Source: Mycolicibacterium septicum DSM 44393
Lineage (GTDB): Bacteria; Actinomycetota; Actinomycetes; Mycobacteriales; Mycobacteriaceae
Reading direction: 5' to 3'
Length of the DNA stretch: 64,000 nt
NCBI RefSeq assembly: GCF_000455325.1
Contig: NZ_HG322951.1
Coordinates: 979,005-1,043,004, forward strand
Of this stretch, positions 16,415 to 24,870 are shown one piece after another (positions within the stretch are counted from its first letter, which is position 1; each line of letters begins with the position of its first letter). The position numbers were made by a program, and so were the translations under genes. The notes under the pieces were generated by a model, which had not been told where the DNA came from, did not search any database, and was given only the letters and a program-made list of their open reading frames with translations.

Positions 16415-17188
16415 ATGGCCCTGGCATCGGTTCCTCCCCGCGACCAGCAACCCCGCCAGGCGATCCTCGGACAGTTGCCGAAGATTCACCGCGCCGACGG
16501 ATCAGCTATCCGGGTGTTGCTGGTCGATGACGAGCCGGCGCTGACCAACCTGGTGAAGATGGCCCTGCACTATGAGGGTTGGGAAGTCGATGTGGCGCAC
16601 AACGGCCATGACGCGGTAGCAAAGTTCGACGAGATCGAACCGGATGTGGTGGTCTTGGACATCATGCTGCCCGATATCGACGGCTTGCAGATCCTGCAGC
16701 GGATGCGTGAGGCCGATGGCTACACGCCGACGCTGTTTTTGACGGCCAGGGATTCGGTGCTGGACCGGGTGTCGGGGCTGACGGCGGGGGCCGACGATTA
16801 CATGACCAAGCCGTTCAGCCTTGAGGAGCTGGTGGCCCGGCTGCGTGGGTTGTTGCGCCGGTCCAGTCACACCACGCCGCCGGCCGATGAGACTTTGAAG
16901 GTCGGGGACATGGTGCTCGACGGGGCCAGTCGTGAGGTGACTCGGGCTGGTGAGCCGATCAATCTGACGGTGACCGAGTTCGAGTTGTTGCGGTATCTGA
17001 TGCGTAATCCGCGGCGGGCGTTGAGCCGGGCTGAGATCCTGGATCGGGTGTGGAATTACGGGTTCGGCGGGAAGTCCAGCATCGTGGATCTCTACATCTC
17101 TTACCTGCGTAAGAAGGTCGATACCGACCGCGAGCCGATGATCCACACCGTGCGCGGGGTGGGTTACATGCTGCGACCCGCGTCGTGA
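16415..17188 (+). CDS. OmpR/PhoB-family response regulator, TrcR-like (orphan)
   Basis: A 257-residue two-domain regulator. The receiver domain starts at about residue 33 (VLLVDDEPALTNLVKMAL), with the phospho-acceptor Asp in VVVLDIMLPD, the conserved Thr in LFLTARD and Lys in DDYMTKPFSLEEL. A winged-helix DNA-binding domain follows (LTVTEFELLRYLMRNPRRAL, then VDLYISYLRKKVD). The sequence resembles mycobacterial TrcR more than PhoP. No histidine kinase is encoded on either side, so the partner kinase is elsewhere. Upstream, TCCTATG occurs twice 22 bases apart (16367 and 16389), a possible self-regulatory site. Confidence 0.9.
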   Translation: MALASVPPRDQQPRQAILGQLPKIHRADGSAIRVLLVDDEPALTNLVKMALHYEGWEVDVAHNGHDAVAKFDEIEPDVVVLDIMLPDIDGLQILQRMREADGYTPTLFLTARDSVLDRVSGLTAGADDYMTKPFSLEELVARLRGLLRRSSHTTPPADETLKVGDMVLDGASREVTRAGEPINLTVTEFELLRYLMRNPRRALSRAEILDRVWNYGFGGKSSIVDLYISYLRKKVDTDREPMIHTVRGVGYMLRPAS

Positions 17189-17503
17189 TCGCGGGATCTC
17201 CCTGAGATCGACCGGGCACCAAAACCCTTTGCCATCAAGGCGTTTGTTCGCTCACTGGTTGGCGATATCTGTGCGCGTCGTGTGAACCGTGTTTGAATTG
17301 ACTTGGCACTGTTGGTCGGAAGCGTGTGATGCGTAACCGAAGGTTAATGTGCGGGCGCAGTTTTCTCGCCATTAACCTTCGAGAAACGCTGTGTCCCAAA
17401 TGTTTATGGATGCACGGCGCCGGGTGGTGACACCGCTTTGCGCGCGCTGCTAGGTTCCCCCGGAAGGCCATTTCCGGGATACTGAGAGGCGCTCCGTCGC
17501 ACC
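17189..17503. other. Long intergenic region upstream of the porin genes
   Basis: No gene is seen in this 315-base region. It holds an 11-base inverted repeat, CGAAGGTTAAT at 17338 and ATTAACCTTCG at 17371. Its AT-rich parts probably contain the promoter of the MspA-family pair. Confidence 0.6.
17338..17381. promoter_or_regulatory. Inverted repeat upstream of the MspA-family genes
   Basis: The arms CGAAGGTTAAT and ATTAACCTTCG are perfect complements separated by 22 bases, giving two turn-related half-sites or a stem. It lies 120-165 bases before the first porin-like reading frame. A regulator-binding role is inferred. Confidence 0.5.
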
Positions 17504-18184
17504 ATGCTGAAAACTCTTGTCACACTGGCTGCCGCATGTTAGCTCGGCAGTGTTGCGTCACTTTCTGGCGCCATCCAGTCTGGGGCCCAACCGATTCCGG
17601 CTCCGCCGGCGCCCGATGTCGCGACCGGACCAGGAGTCGGCAACGGCGACGTACCGTCGGCCGCACCCGGGATCTTGCCAACGCCTGAGGGCTGGATTCT
17701 CTCGGTCAAGGCGGTGGGCGAGACGCAGCTCGACGTCGCGCCCTTGACCACTGCCGTCTCCTCGCGCGAATACCTGGTGGGCGGAACGTTTCTGGGTGAG
17801 GTGGCGGGATCCGGTAGGGCCGCGCTGGCAGGCGGCACACTGGAGGCGGGGTACCAGATCGGTTGTGGTATCAGTGCTGATGTCGTCGACGCGAGGTTCG
17901 GCGGCAACATCACGCCGTCGCTGAGCTCTGTGGGTGTGCCGAGCGTCGGCGGTGGTCTCTTTGCGCAGATCCGCCCGACCCTCAAGCCGGGCAGCGCATC
18001 CGTCATCCCGGTGACGAAGATTCAATATGAGGGCGATTCGGCACGTGTGACGATCACCGGCCTGCGGATCAAGATCGACAACTGCGTCGGTCAGTCTTTC
18101 ATCCGCTCCTACGCGACGTTCACCAGCTCCACCGCCGACACGCAGGATGTCGTCTCCTACGTGGGCGTCACCAAGGCCGTGTGA
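17504..18184 (+). pseudogene. MspA-family porin gene with an in-frame amber codon in the signal peptide
   Basis: ATG 17504, after GAGAGGCG, begins MLKTLVTLAAAC, then TAG at 17540-17542, after which the same frame continues as LGSVASLSGAIQSGAQPIPA and an intact MspA-family domain of about 200 residues to 18184. The domain has REYLVGGTF, GTLEAGYQIGCGI and CVGQSFIRSYA, all shared with the tandem paralogue. The stop separates the signal-peptide start from its hydrophobic core, so a secreted porin could be made only by readthrough. A restart at the TTG at 17675 would give a form without a signal peptide. Otherwise the gene shows no decay. A recent nonsense mutation, amber readthrough or a sequencing error are all possible. 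Confidence 0.8.
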
Positions 18185-18247
18185 ATCCGGAAGCCCAAAC
18201 TCCCACGCGCTCAATCATTTACGTTCCGAGAGGTATCTACAATTCAC

Positions 18248-18940
18248 ATGACCAAGATTCTTGCTGCGCTGATGGCGGTTGGCGCGCTGATGGTGCCGGC
18301 GCCACACGCGATCGCCGCTCCCGAACCCGCCGTGCCGCATGAGCCGGGTCCAGATGCGCTCCCGCCCGTTGAAGGCGAACCCGGAATGACGCCGGACAAC
18401 GGGACCGTCGCCTCGGCGGAACCGGCCGTGGTCACGACGCCAGACGGTTGGGTTCTGAGGCTCGCTGCCAAGGACGAAACACAATTGCCGATCCCAGCCC
18501 TCACCACCGCGACCACGTCCCGTGAGTACCTGGCGGGCGGAACCTTCACCGGCAGCGTCAGCGGCAGTGGCAGTACGTCATTGCGTGGCGGCACTCTCGA
18601 GGCGGGCTACCAGATCGGCTGCGGGATCGCACTGAGCTCGGTTCGCTTGACCGGGAGCCTCGGGCTTTCCTCGTCGGTCAGCCGGTCCGGCCTTGGCGGG
18701 ATCAGCGCACCGATCCAGGGCAACGTCGAAGTGCGACCCAAGCCCGGCGAGGTCATCAACGTCTCGGTTACCGAGATGAAGTTCAAAGGCAAGGATTCCC
18801 GGGTCACGCTCAAAGACGTACACATCAAGATCGATGGGTGCGTTGGCCAGTCTTTTCTGCGGTCATACGCGAAGCTGACCAGCGCAGCCCCGGGATCCCA
18901 AGACATCGTCGCCTATTACGGAGCCACCAAGGCTGTCTGA
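18248..18940 (+). CDS. MspA-family porin-like secreted protein
   Basis: A 230-residue protein with a signal peptide (MTKILAALMAVGALMVPAPH, cleavage near AIAA), a 40-residue acidic and proline-rich linker and an MspA-family domain with REYLAGGTF, GTLEAGYQIGCGI and CVGQSFLRSYAKL. Two cysteines (GCGI and DGCVG) may form a disulfide. The family includes the outer-membrane porin MspA, but this branch lacks obvious MspA constriction-loop sequence, so pore function is not certain. It is a tandem duplicate of the interrupted gene upstream, 63 bases away. Confidence 0.85.
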   Translation: MTKILAALMAVGALMVPAPHAIAAPEPAVPHEPGPDALPPVEGEPGMTPDNGTVASAEPAVVTTPDGWVLRLAAKDETQLPIPALTTATTSREYLAGGTFTGSVSGSGSTSLRGGTLEAGYQIGCGIALSSVRLTGSLGLSSSVSRSGLGGISAPIQGNVEVRPKPGEVINVSVTEMKFKGKDSRVTLKDVHIKIDGCVGQSFLRSYAKLTSAAPGSQDIVAYYGATKAV

Positions 18941-20385
18941 TCCGCGCCGGCCCGTATCTCTGGATACGTCGGGTATTCGATTCCCGACAGGTACTGCACT
19001 GTGCGCACGACCTGAGATGAGTAGCCGAATTCGTTGTCGTACCAGACGTAGAGGATGACGTTGTCCTCGTCGACGATCGTCGCGTTGGCGTCGATGATGC
19101 TCGCCGCGCGTGAGCCGATGAAGTCGCTGGAGACGGCGTCGGTCGCCGCGGTGTAGTCGAGGTTGCGGCTCAACGGCCCCGACAGGGACGCCTGGCGCAG
19201 GTACTCCAGCGCCTCTTCCTTGGTGGTCGGGCGGTTCAGCTGCATGTTCAGGATCGCCACCGAAACATCCGGGGTGGGGACGCGGATCGAACTCCCGCTG
19301 ATCTTGGCCTTCAGGTCGGGCATCGCCTTGGCAACCGCGGAGGCGGCGCCGGTTTCGGTGAGCACCAGGTTGAATGGCGCGGACCGGCCGCGGCGATCGG
19401 CGTTGTGATAGTTGTCCAACAGATTCTGGTCGTTGGTGAACGAGTGCACGGTTTCCACGTGGCAGCGCGCGATGCCGTACTCGTCGTCCATCGCCTTGAG
19501 CGGCGGGACGATCGCATTGGTCGTGCATGACGCACAGGAGAAGATCTGCTGCTCGAGATCGAGCGTGCGGTGGTTGACCCCGTGCACGATGTTCGGGACG
19601 TCACCCTTGCCCGGAGCGGTCAGCAGGACCTTCGCGATGCCGGGGCGCAGGTGCTTGGCCAGGCCTTCGCGGTCGCGCCATTTACCGGTGTTGTCGATCA
19701 GGATCGCGTTGTCGATTCCGTACTCGGTGTAATCGACGCTCGCCGGGTCGTCACTGTGGATGAACTTGATGACGTTGCCGTTGGCGATGAGGCTGTTGGT
19801 TTCGGTGTCGACCTTGATCGTGCCGTTGAACTGGCCGTGCACCGAGTCGCGGCGCAGCAGCGACGCCCGCTTGGCCAGGTCGCCTTCGCCGTTGCTGCGG
19901 ATCACGACGGCGCGTAGGTTCAGGCCGTTTCCGGACCCGGCTTTCTCGATGAGCAGGCGCGCGACGAGTCGGCCGATCCGGCCGAACCCGTAGAGCACCA
20001 CGTCCCGCGGACCTTGCGGTTCGCTCTTGTTCTCACCGGTCACGTCGCTGAGCACCTCTGCGGTGAACTCGCGCACGGACAGTCCCGCATCGCTGGCGCG
20101 GTACGCCATGATCAGCAGGCCGAGGTCGATCTTCGACGGGCCCAGGTCCAGGTCGGCCAGCGCCTGCAGGAACGGGAAGGTCTCCTCGACCGACAGTTCC
20201 TCACCGCCCACCTGCCGCGCGAACCGGTGGGTCCGCAGGATCTTGATGACGGACCTGTTCACCAGCGACCGGCTGTGCAGCAGGACCGTCACGCCCTTCG
20301 CCCGGTACAGGGTGCCGATGATCGGGATCATCGCCTCCGCGAGTGCTTCTTGGGCATTCCAGTGGGCGAGTTCTGGCGAGTTCAA
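18916..20385 (-). CDS. Glyceraldehyde-3-phosphate dehydrogenase with N-terminal extension
   Basis: About 489 residues from TTG 20385, chosen because AGGACG lies upstream and the protein then begins with NSPELAHWNAQEALAEAMIP. About 125 extra residues precede the NAD-binding fold (VVLYGFGRIGRLVARLLIEK). The catalytic cysteine is in SCASCTTN, with the usual later motifs VYVWYDNEFGYSSQVV-like (here LYVWYDNEFGYSSQVV) and an internal HSFTNDQN. The enzyme oxidises glyceraldehyde 3-phosphate. The long form is distinct from the roughly 340-residue glycolytic Gap; the extension's role is unknown. It overlaps the end of the MspA-family gene by 25 bases, convergently. Confidence 0.88.
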   Translation of the reverse strand: MNSPELAHWNAQEALAEAMIPIIGTLYRAKGVTVLLHSRSLVNRSVIKILRTHRFARQVGGEELSVEETFPFLQALADLDLGPSKIDLGLLIMAYRASDAGLSVREFTAEVLSDVTGENKSEPQGPRDVVLYGFGRIGRLVARLLIEKAGSGNGLNLRAVVIRSNGEGDLAKRASLLRRDSVHGQFNGTIKVDTETNSLIANGNVIKFIHSDDPASVDYTEYGIDNAILIDNTGKWRDREGLAKHLRPGIAKVLLTAPGKGDVPNIVHGVNHRTLDLEQQIFSCASCTTNAIVPPLKAMDDEYGIARCHVETVHSFTNDQNLLDNYHNADRRGRSAPFNLVLTETGAASAVAKAMPDLKAKISGSSIRVPTPDVSVAILNMQLNRPTTKEEALEYLRQASLSGPLSRNLDYTAATDAVSSDFIGSRAASIIDANATIVDEDNVILYVWYDNEFGYSSQVVRTVQYLSGIEYPTYPEIRAGADQTALVAP

Positions 20386-20549
20386 ATCAAGCGTCCTGTG
20401 GGTCGTGTGGGCTGGCCCCTCGGATGAGTAGCGCTTCGATGTTAACGATTGTCCGATCTCACAAAACGCCACGGTAGGGCGGTGAGAATCTGCAGTGGCG
20501 CAGGTCACAGGTGGAATGATCGATTCCGGAGGGGTCGGAAGGGGTCGTC

Positions 20550-21722
20550 ATGCCAGTCCCAGAGCAACCTCCCGGCGTCGAGATCGAGGAGGTCGGGGGC
20601 CACATCATCGCCGGCGTGCCCACCGCGATCTGCGCCTTCGTGGGGAGCTGCGCTCAGGGCCCTGCCGAAGACCCGGTGCGGGTCACCTCGTACGCCGAGT
20701 TCGAGAGCACGTTCGGGGGATTGTCGGCCGACAGCGGCCTCGGATATGCGGTGCAGGACTTCTTCGCCAACGGCGGCGGGTCCGCGATCATCCTTCGCCT
20801 GGTTGCCAAGGATGGCGTTCTCACGGAAACCGACTACGTAGGCGCGGGCTTCGAGGACGCCGACAAGGGTATCTACGCACTGGCGAAGGTCGATCTGTTC
20901 ACGCTGCTGTGCCTACCGCCGCCGGTGCCGGACGGTGACCTACCGCAGACGGTGTGGAAGGCGGCGCTCGCCTACTGTGCTCGACGCCGCGCATTCCTGA
21001 TTGTCGACGCGCCGGGTGGGGCGACACCGAGCACCGTCACCGCCTGGCCGGCCGAACACGGACTGACGGGGGGCGCCGCCCGCAACGGCGCGGTCTACTT
21101 TCCCCGGATACGGCGGCTCGACCCGCTGCGCAACGGGGCGGCGGGCGACTTCGCGGCCTGCGGCGCGGTGGCCGGCGTGATGGCCCGCACCGATGCCGAC
21201 CGTGGCGTGTGGACGGCACCCGCGAATGCGGGGCTGGCCGGGGTCTCCGGGTTGACAGTGGTGCTCACCGACGGCCAGAACGGCACCCTCAACGCGTCGG
21301 GGATCAACTGCTTGCGGACGTTCCCTGGCAGGGGCCCAGTGGTGTGGGGTGCCCGCACGCTGGCGGGCACCGACGCCCTGCACGACGAGTTCAAGTACGT
21401 CTCGGTGCGCCGGCTGGCGCTCTACATCGAAGAGTCTGTGTATCGCGGGACGCAATGGGCGGTGTTCGAGCCCAACGGGGAACCACTGTGGACGCAGCTT
21501 GGCCGGAGTGTCGGCGCATTCATGCAGAACCTGTTCCAGCAAGGGGCTATTCAGGGGCAGACGGCGAAAGATGCCTACTTCGTGCGGTGTGACCGGACCA
21601 CCATGACTCAGGACGACATCGACCAGGGCCTCGTCACCGTCATGGTGGGGTTCGCGCCGGTGAAGCCCGCGGAGTTCGTGATCATCCGCATCCAACTATC
21701 GGCCGCGGCCCCGACGGGATAG
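20550..21722 (+). CDS. Contractile-tail sheath protein (solitary)
   Basis: A 390-residue protein of the phage tail sheath / contractile injection system sheath family. The N-terminus PGVEIEEVGG is the sheath family's start, followed by VGSCAQGPAEDPVRVTSYAE and the turn FFANGGGSAIILRLV. The C-terminal domain has GINCLRTFPGRGPVVWGART, then RRLALYIEESVYRGTQWAVF and GAFMQNLFQQGAIQG. In an injection machine the sheath contracts around a tube. No tube, baseplate, AAA+ ATPase or spike gene is nearby; the neighbours are GAPDH and an L,D-transpeptidase. GGAAGGGG precedes ATG 20550. Confidence 0.88.
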   Translation: MPVPEQPPGVEIEEVGGHIIAGVPTAICAFVGSCAQGPAEDPVRVTSYAEFESTFGGLSADSGLGYAVQDFFANGGGSAIILRLVAKDGVLTETDYVGAGFEDADKGIYALAKVDLFTLLCLPPPVPDGDLPQTVWKAALAYCARRRAFLIVDAPGGATPSTVTAWPAEHGLTGGAARNGAVYFPRIRRLDPLRNGAAGDFAACGAVAGVMARTDADRGVWTAPANAGLAGVSGLTVVLTDGQNGTLNASGINCLRTFPGRGPVVWGARTLAGTDALHDEFKYVSVRRLALYIEESVYRGTQWAVFEPNGEPLWTQLGRSVGAFMQNLFQQGAIQGQTAKDAYFVRCDRTTMTQDDIDQGLVTVMVGFAPVKPAEFVIIRIQLSAAAPTG

Positions 21723-21747
21723 ACACGCCTGTGCCCGCACCTGCGAG

Positions 21748-22686
21748 TCACCGCAGGGCGCTGCCCCCGACCCACTTCTCCCACGGGACACCCCAGTCGC
21801 CGTTCTGCCAGACGGGCAGGGGCTCACCGCCGGTGTTGCGCACCTCGAAGACATCTCCGGGCTGGGAGAATTCGTAGAACCACCGCCCGTTGTCGGCGTT
21901 GACATTCAGGCATCCGTGCGACGTGTTGGTCTTGCCCTGCGCCCAGACCGTGCTGTCGAGTTGGTGGACGTAGATCCCGCTGTTGGTGAGTCGTACCGCG
22001 TTGCTGACGGTCACCTTGTAGCCCAGTCGTGAATCGACCGGCAGCCCGTAGGTGGAGGAGTCCATGACCACGGAGCTTGCCTTGTCCATCACCGTGTAGA
22101 CGCCGGGTTGGGTCCAGAATGAAATCGTCTTTCCCGCAACGTTTTCGGATCCGCCCATGCCCATGGAGGTCGGGATCGTGCGGACCAGCTCGTCATTGCG
22201 GTAGACGCGGATCTGCTTGGTGGCGTCGTCGGCGATGGATACGTGAGATTCTCCGACGCGGAACGAGACTCGACCGGCGCCTTGGCCGTCCGCGGTCACG
22301 ACCACCTGGGTGCCCGGGCTGTAATAGCTCTGCGGCCGCCAGTGGGCACGCTGGTCGTTCATCCAGTACCAGGACCCCTCGACGGGCGGCACGGTCTGGA
22401 CTGCCAGCTGCTTCTCCGCGGCCCCACGGTCGGCAACCGGTCCGTCGAACTTGGCCACGATGACGGTGCCGACGCCGTATGTCCCACCGTCGACCAGCTT
22501 GGCACCCGAGGTCGTGGTGAAACTCACCGGAGCGTTCTCGCTGGATGTCGCCAGCGTGTAGGCGAACGAAGCATCGGCGCGCCAGAAAAGCGCGCTGATG
22601 GTGGCGACGAGGATCAGGGCGAGCGCGGACAGGATCGGTGCCGGCCGCTTCTGGGGTGAACCCACCGACATCGCGGCGTCTCCCAT
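21748..22686 (-). CDS. L,D-transpeptidase (YkuD family)
   Basis: A 312-residue envelope protein with an N-terminal membrane or signal segment (ILSALALILVATISALFW). An Ig-like domain (residues about 50-150) precedes the YkuD catalytic domain. The active site is in IYVHQLDSTVWAQGKTNTSH, followed by GCLNV with the catalytic cysteine and histidine. The enzyme forms 3-3 cross-links in peptidoglycan outside the membrane. The second ATG (codon 6) is an alternative start. It diverges from the dsbA-blaI unit across a 25-base palindrome, which suggests shared control. Confidence 0.9.
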   Translation of the reverse strand: MGDAAMSVGSPQKRPAPILSALALILVATISALFWRADASFAYTLATSSENAPVSFTTTSGAKLVDGGTYGVGTVIVAKFDGPVADRGAAEKQLAVQTVPPVEGSWYWMNDQRAHWRPQSYYSPGTQVVVTADGQGAGRVSFRVGESHVSIADDATKQIRVYRNDELVRTIPTSMGMGGSENVAGKTISFWTQPGVYTVMDKASSVVMDSSTYGLPVDSRLGYKVTVSNAVRLTNSGIYVHQLDSTVWAQGKTNTSHGCLNVNADNGRWFYEFSQPGDVFEVRNTGGEPLPVWQNGDWGVPWEKWVGGSALR

Positions 22687-22726
22687 CTGTGTCTACGTCT
22701 CGGTGACGCAGTGTGCTAGAACGGAA

Positions 22727-22751
22727 TACGTAGCTACGGCGTAGCTACGTA
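22727..22751. promoter_or_regulatory. 25-bp perfect palindrome between the L,D-transpeptidase and dsbA genes
   Basis: TACGTAGCTACG and CGTAGCTACGTA flank a single G. Each half contains the 10-base palindrome CGTAGCTACG, so the element may bind two dimers. It lies 41 bases before the transpeptidase start and 26 before the dsbA start. A BlaI-family repressor is encoded in the same rightward unit and is the obvious candidate, but this is inferred. Confidence 0.75.
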
Positions 22752-22776
22752 GGTCAGGCTAGCATGGAGGTGCGCA

Positions 22777-23517
22777 GTGAACGGACGGCGAGAGAATGTC
22801 AACAAGGACCTCATCGTCATCGGGGGACTCGTTGTCATTGCGGCTGCCCTGATCGCCTACCTGGTGTTGCGTCCCGACAATGACGCCCCGGCCGCGCCCG
22901 CCGCCGGGCCGTCGGTGACGTCCCTGTCCGACGCCGAAGCAGCCGGCGGCAGCGCCGAGGGGCGCGGCTCGCCGGTGGAGCGTCGCCAGGCGGGCGACCC
23001 ACTCGCGCTGGGTGCTCCCGACGCGCCTGTGGCGCTGGTGGTGTTCTCCGACTATCGCTGCCCGTTCTGCGCGAAGTTCAGCCGCGACATCGAGCCCGAA
23101 CTCGTCAAGCGCTACGTCGACGCGGGCCGGCTCCGCATCGAGTGGCGCGACTTCCCGATCTTCGGCCCGCAGTCGATGTCGGCAGCGCGTGCCGGACGCG
23201 CGGCGGCCGAGCAAGGAAAGTTCTGGCAGTTCAACAGCGCCGTCTACGCTGCCGCGCCCGAGCGGTCGAAGGCAGACCTGACGGATGAGGCCCTGATCGG
23301 CTTCGCCAGGCAGGCCGGAGTTCCCGATATCGACCGATTCACCGCCGCGATGCGCGGAGACACCTTCGACGCCGTCATCAATTCCGATCTGGCCCGGGGC
23401 ACGGGGATCGGTGTGCCCAGCACCCCGGCATTCCTGATCAACGACGTGCCGACGCTCGGTGCCCAGCCCATCGACGACTTCGTGCGCGCCATCGACGGCG
23501 CGTTGGCCGGCCGGTGA
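22777..23517 (+). CDS. Membrane-anchored DsbA-like thiol oxidoreductase
   Basis: A 246-residue protein from GTG 22777 with GGAGG six bases upstream. A membrane anchor lies at residues 11-32. The DsbA-like thioredoxin fold has the active site CPFC at residues 95-98 (SDYRCPFCAKFS) and a cis-proline region GVPSTPAF. It would oxidise or isomerise disulfides outside the membrane. The stop overlaps the GTG of the next gene, a CcdA/DsbD-like membrane protein that may supply electrons. Confidence 0.9.
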   Translation: MNGRRENVNKDLIVIGGLVVIAAALIAYLVLRPDNDAPAAPAAGPSVTSLSDAEAAGGSAEGRGSPVERRQAGDPLALGAPDAPVALVVFSDYRCPFCAKFSRDIEPELVKRYVDAGRLRIEWRDFPIFGPQSMSAARAGRAAAEQGKFWQFNSAVYAAAPERSKADLTDEALIGFARQAGVPDIDRFTAAMRGDTFDAVINSDLARGTGIGVPSTPAFLINDVPTLGAQPIDDFVRAIDGALAGR

Positions 23518-24410
23518 GTGGCGTCGGTCTGCTCGGAGCCTTCTTCGGCGGGTTGGCCTCCCTGCTCAGCCCCTGCTCGGCCCTGCTGCTGCCGTCGTTC
23601 TTCGCCTACGCCTTCGACCGGGCACACCTGTTGATCCGACGCACTTTCGCGTTCTGGGCGGGCCTCTGTGTGGTGCTGGTGCCGTTGGGCGCCGGCGTCG
23701 GCCTGCTGGGTAGCGTCGTCACGCGTTATCGCGGGGAAGTCAGCACCATCGGTGGGCTGGTGTTGATCGGGTTCGGTCTGATGACATTGCTGGGCAAGGG
23801 ATTCGGGCTGTCCTCCATGCAACGGATGACGGCACGGATCAACATCTCCGGCACCGTCTCGGTGTTCGCGTTGGGCGCTGTCTATGGACTGGCCGGCTTC
23901 TGCGCGGGTCCACTGCTGGGCGCGGTCCTGACGATGTCGGCGATGGGGGCCGACCCGGCCTACGGGGCACTGCTGATGGCCGTCTACGCCCTCGGGATGG
24001 CCGCGCCGTTGTTCCTGCTCGCCTGGTTGTGGGATCGCTTCAACCTGTCGAAGCGGGCCTGGCTACGGGGGCGACCGGTACGCCTGGGTCCGCTGGAGAC
24101 GCACACCACCTCGCTGCTCACCGGTGCGGCATTCATCATCCTCGGCGGGGTGTTCCTTCTCACCGACGGCACCGCGAACCTCGGCGCCGTGCTTTCCGTC
24201 GACGCGCAGTATGACCTGCAAGTTTGGCTGGGCCGACTGTCGTCGAGCGTCAGCGATCCCTGGCTGATCCTGGGCGTGGTGGTTGCGCTCATCCTGTGGC
24301 GGTCAATTCGGTTGTGGCGGCGGCGCGCCCGTTCGCGAACCCGCCCTGTGGAATCCGCCGCGGTAGAGGCTGATCCTCATGCCACCGGGATCGGGAGCGC
24401 GGCGAAATGA
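23514..24410 (+). CDS. CcdA/DsbD-type transmembrane thiol-disulfide carrier
   Basis: A 298-residue membrane protein with about six to seven hydrophobic segments. The N-terminus has GGLASLLSPCSALLLPSFFA and the middle has GLAGFCAGPLLGAVL, the paired cysteine segments of the CcdA/DsbD transmembrane family. These carry electrons from cytoplasmic thioredoxin to extracytoplasmic thiol proteins. It is translationally coupled (GTGA) to the DsbA-like gene. A hydrophilic Arg-rich tail ends the protein. Confidence 0.87.
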   Translation: MSGVGLLGAFFGGLASLLSPCSALLLPSFFAYAFDRAHLLIRRTFAFWAGLCVVLVPLGAGVGLLGSVVTRYRGEVSTIGGLVLIGFGLMTLLGKGFGLSSMQRMTARINISGTVSVFALGAVYGLAGFCAGPLLGAVLTMSAMGADPAYGALLMAVYALGMAAPLFLLAWLWDRFNLSKRAWLRGRPVRLGPLETHTTSLLTGAAFIILGGVFLLTDGTANLGAVLSVDAQYDLQVWLGRLSSSVSDPWLILGVVVALILWRSIRLWRRRARSRTRPVESAAVEADPHATGIGSAAK

Positions 24411-24495
24411 GCAGAGCAGCTACTATCGCGCTACATAGGTTTGACGCGCGGGGCCGGGATACGGTGACGGCGCACCTGGGTGGGCGGTAGTAGGT

Positions 24496-24870
24496 ATGGG
24501 AATTAAGGGATTTGGCGATCTCGAAGCTGTGGTGATGGAACTGCTCTGGTCACGTACGGAGCCCTCCACAGTGCGCAGCGTGCACGATGAGCTCGTCGCC
24601 AAGCGCCAGATCGCCTACACCACGGTCATGTCGACGATGGACAACCTGTTCCGAAAGGGATGGCTGCAGCGAGAGAAGGTCGGTCTGGCTTACAGCTATC
24701 GGCCGGTGATGAGCCGCGAGGAACACTCCGCGCAGCTCATGCGCACCGTGTTCGAATCTGGCGGTGACAGCGAGCTGATCCTCAACTTCTTCCTCGAGCA
24801 GATCGTCGACGACGACTCGACAAAGCTCCGGCAGGCGCTCAAGCGGTTCACCGAGGGGCAGCCACGATGA
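24496..24870 (+). CDS. BlaI/MecI/CopY-family repressor
   Basis: A 124-residue winged-helix protein with LEAVVMELLWSRTEPSTVRS and VHDELVAKRQIAYTTVMSTM, then LFRKGWLQREKVG, the BlaI/MecI DNA-binding pattern. The C-terminal helix region forms the dimer. The stop overlaps the ATG of an M56 metalloprotease gene, the standard blaI-blaR1 pairing in which the protease relieves repression. The likely binding site is the palindrome upstream of dsbA; GCTACTATCGCGCTACA before its own ATG may be a second site. Confidence 0.92.
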   Translation: MGIKGFGDLEAVVMELLWSRTEPSTVRSVHDELVAKRQIAYTTVMSTMDNLFRKGWLQREKVGLAYSYRPVMSREEHSAQLMRTVFESGGDSELILNFFLEQIVDDDSTKLRQALKRFTEGQPR

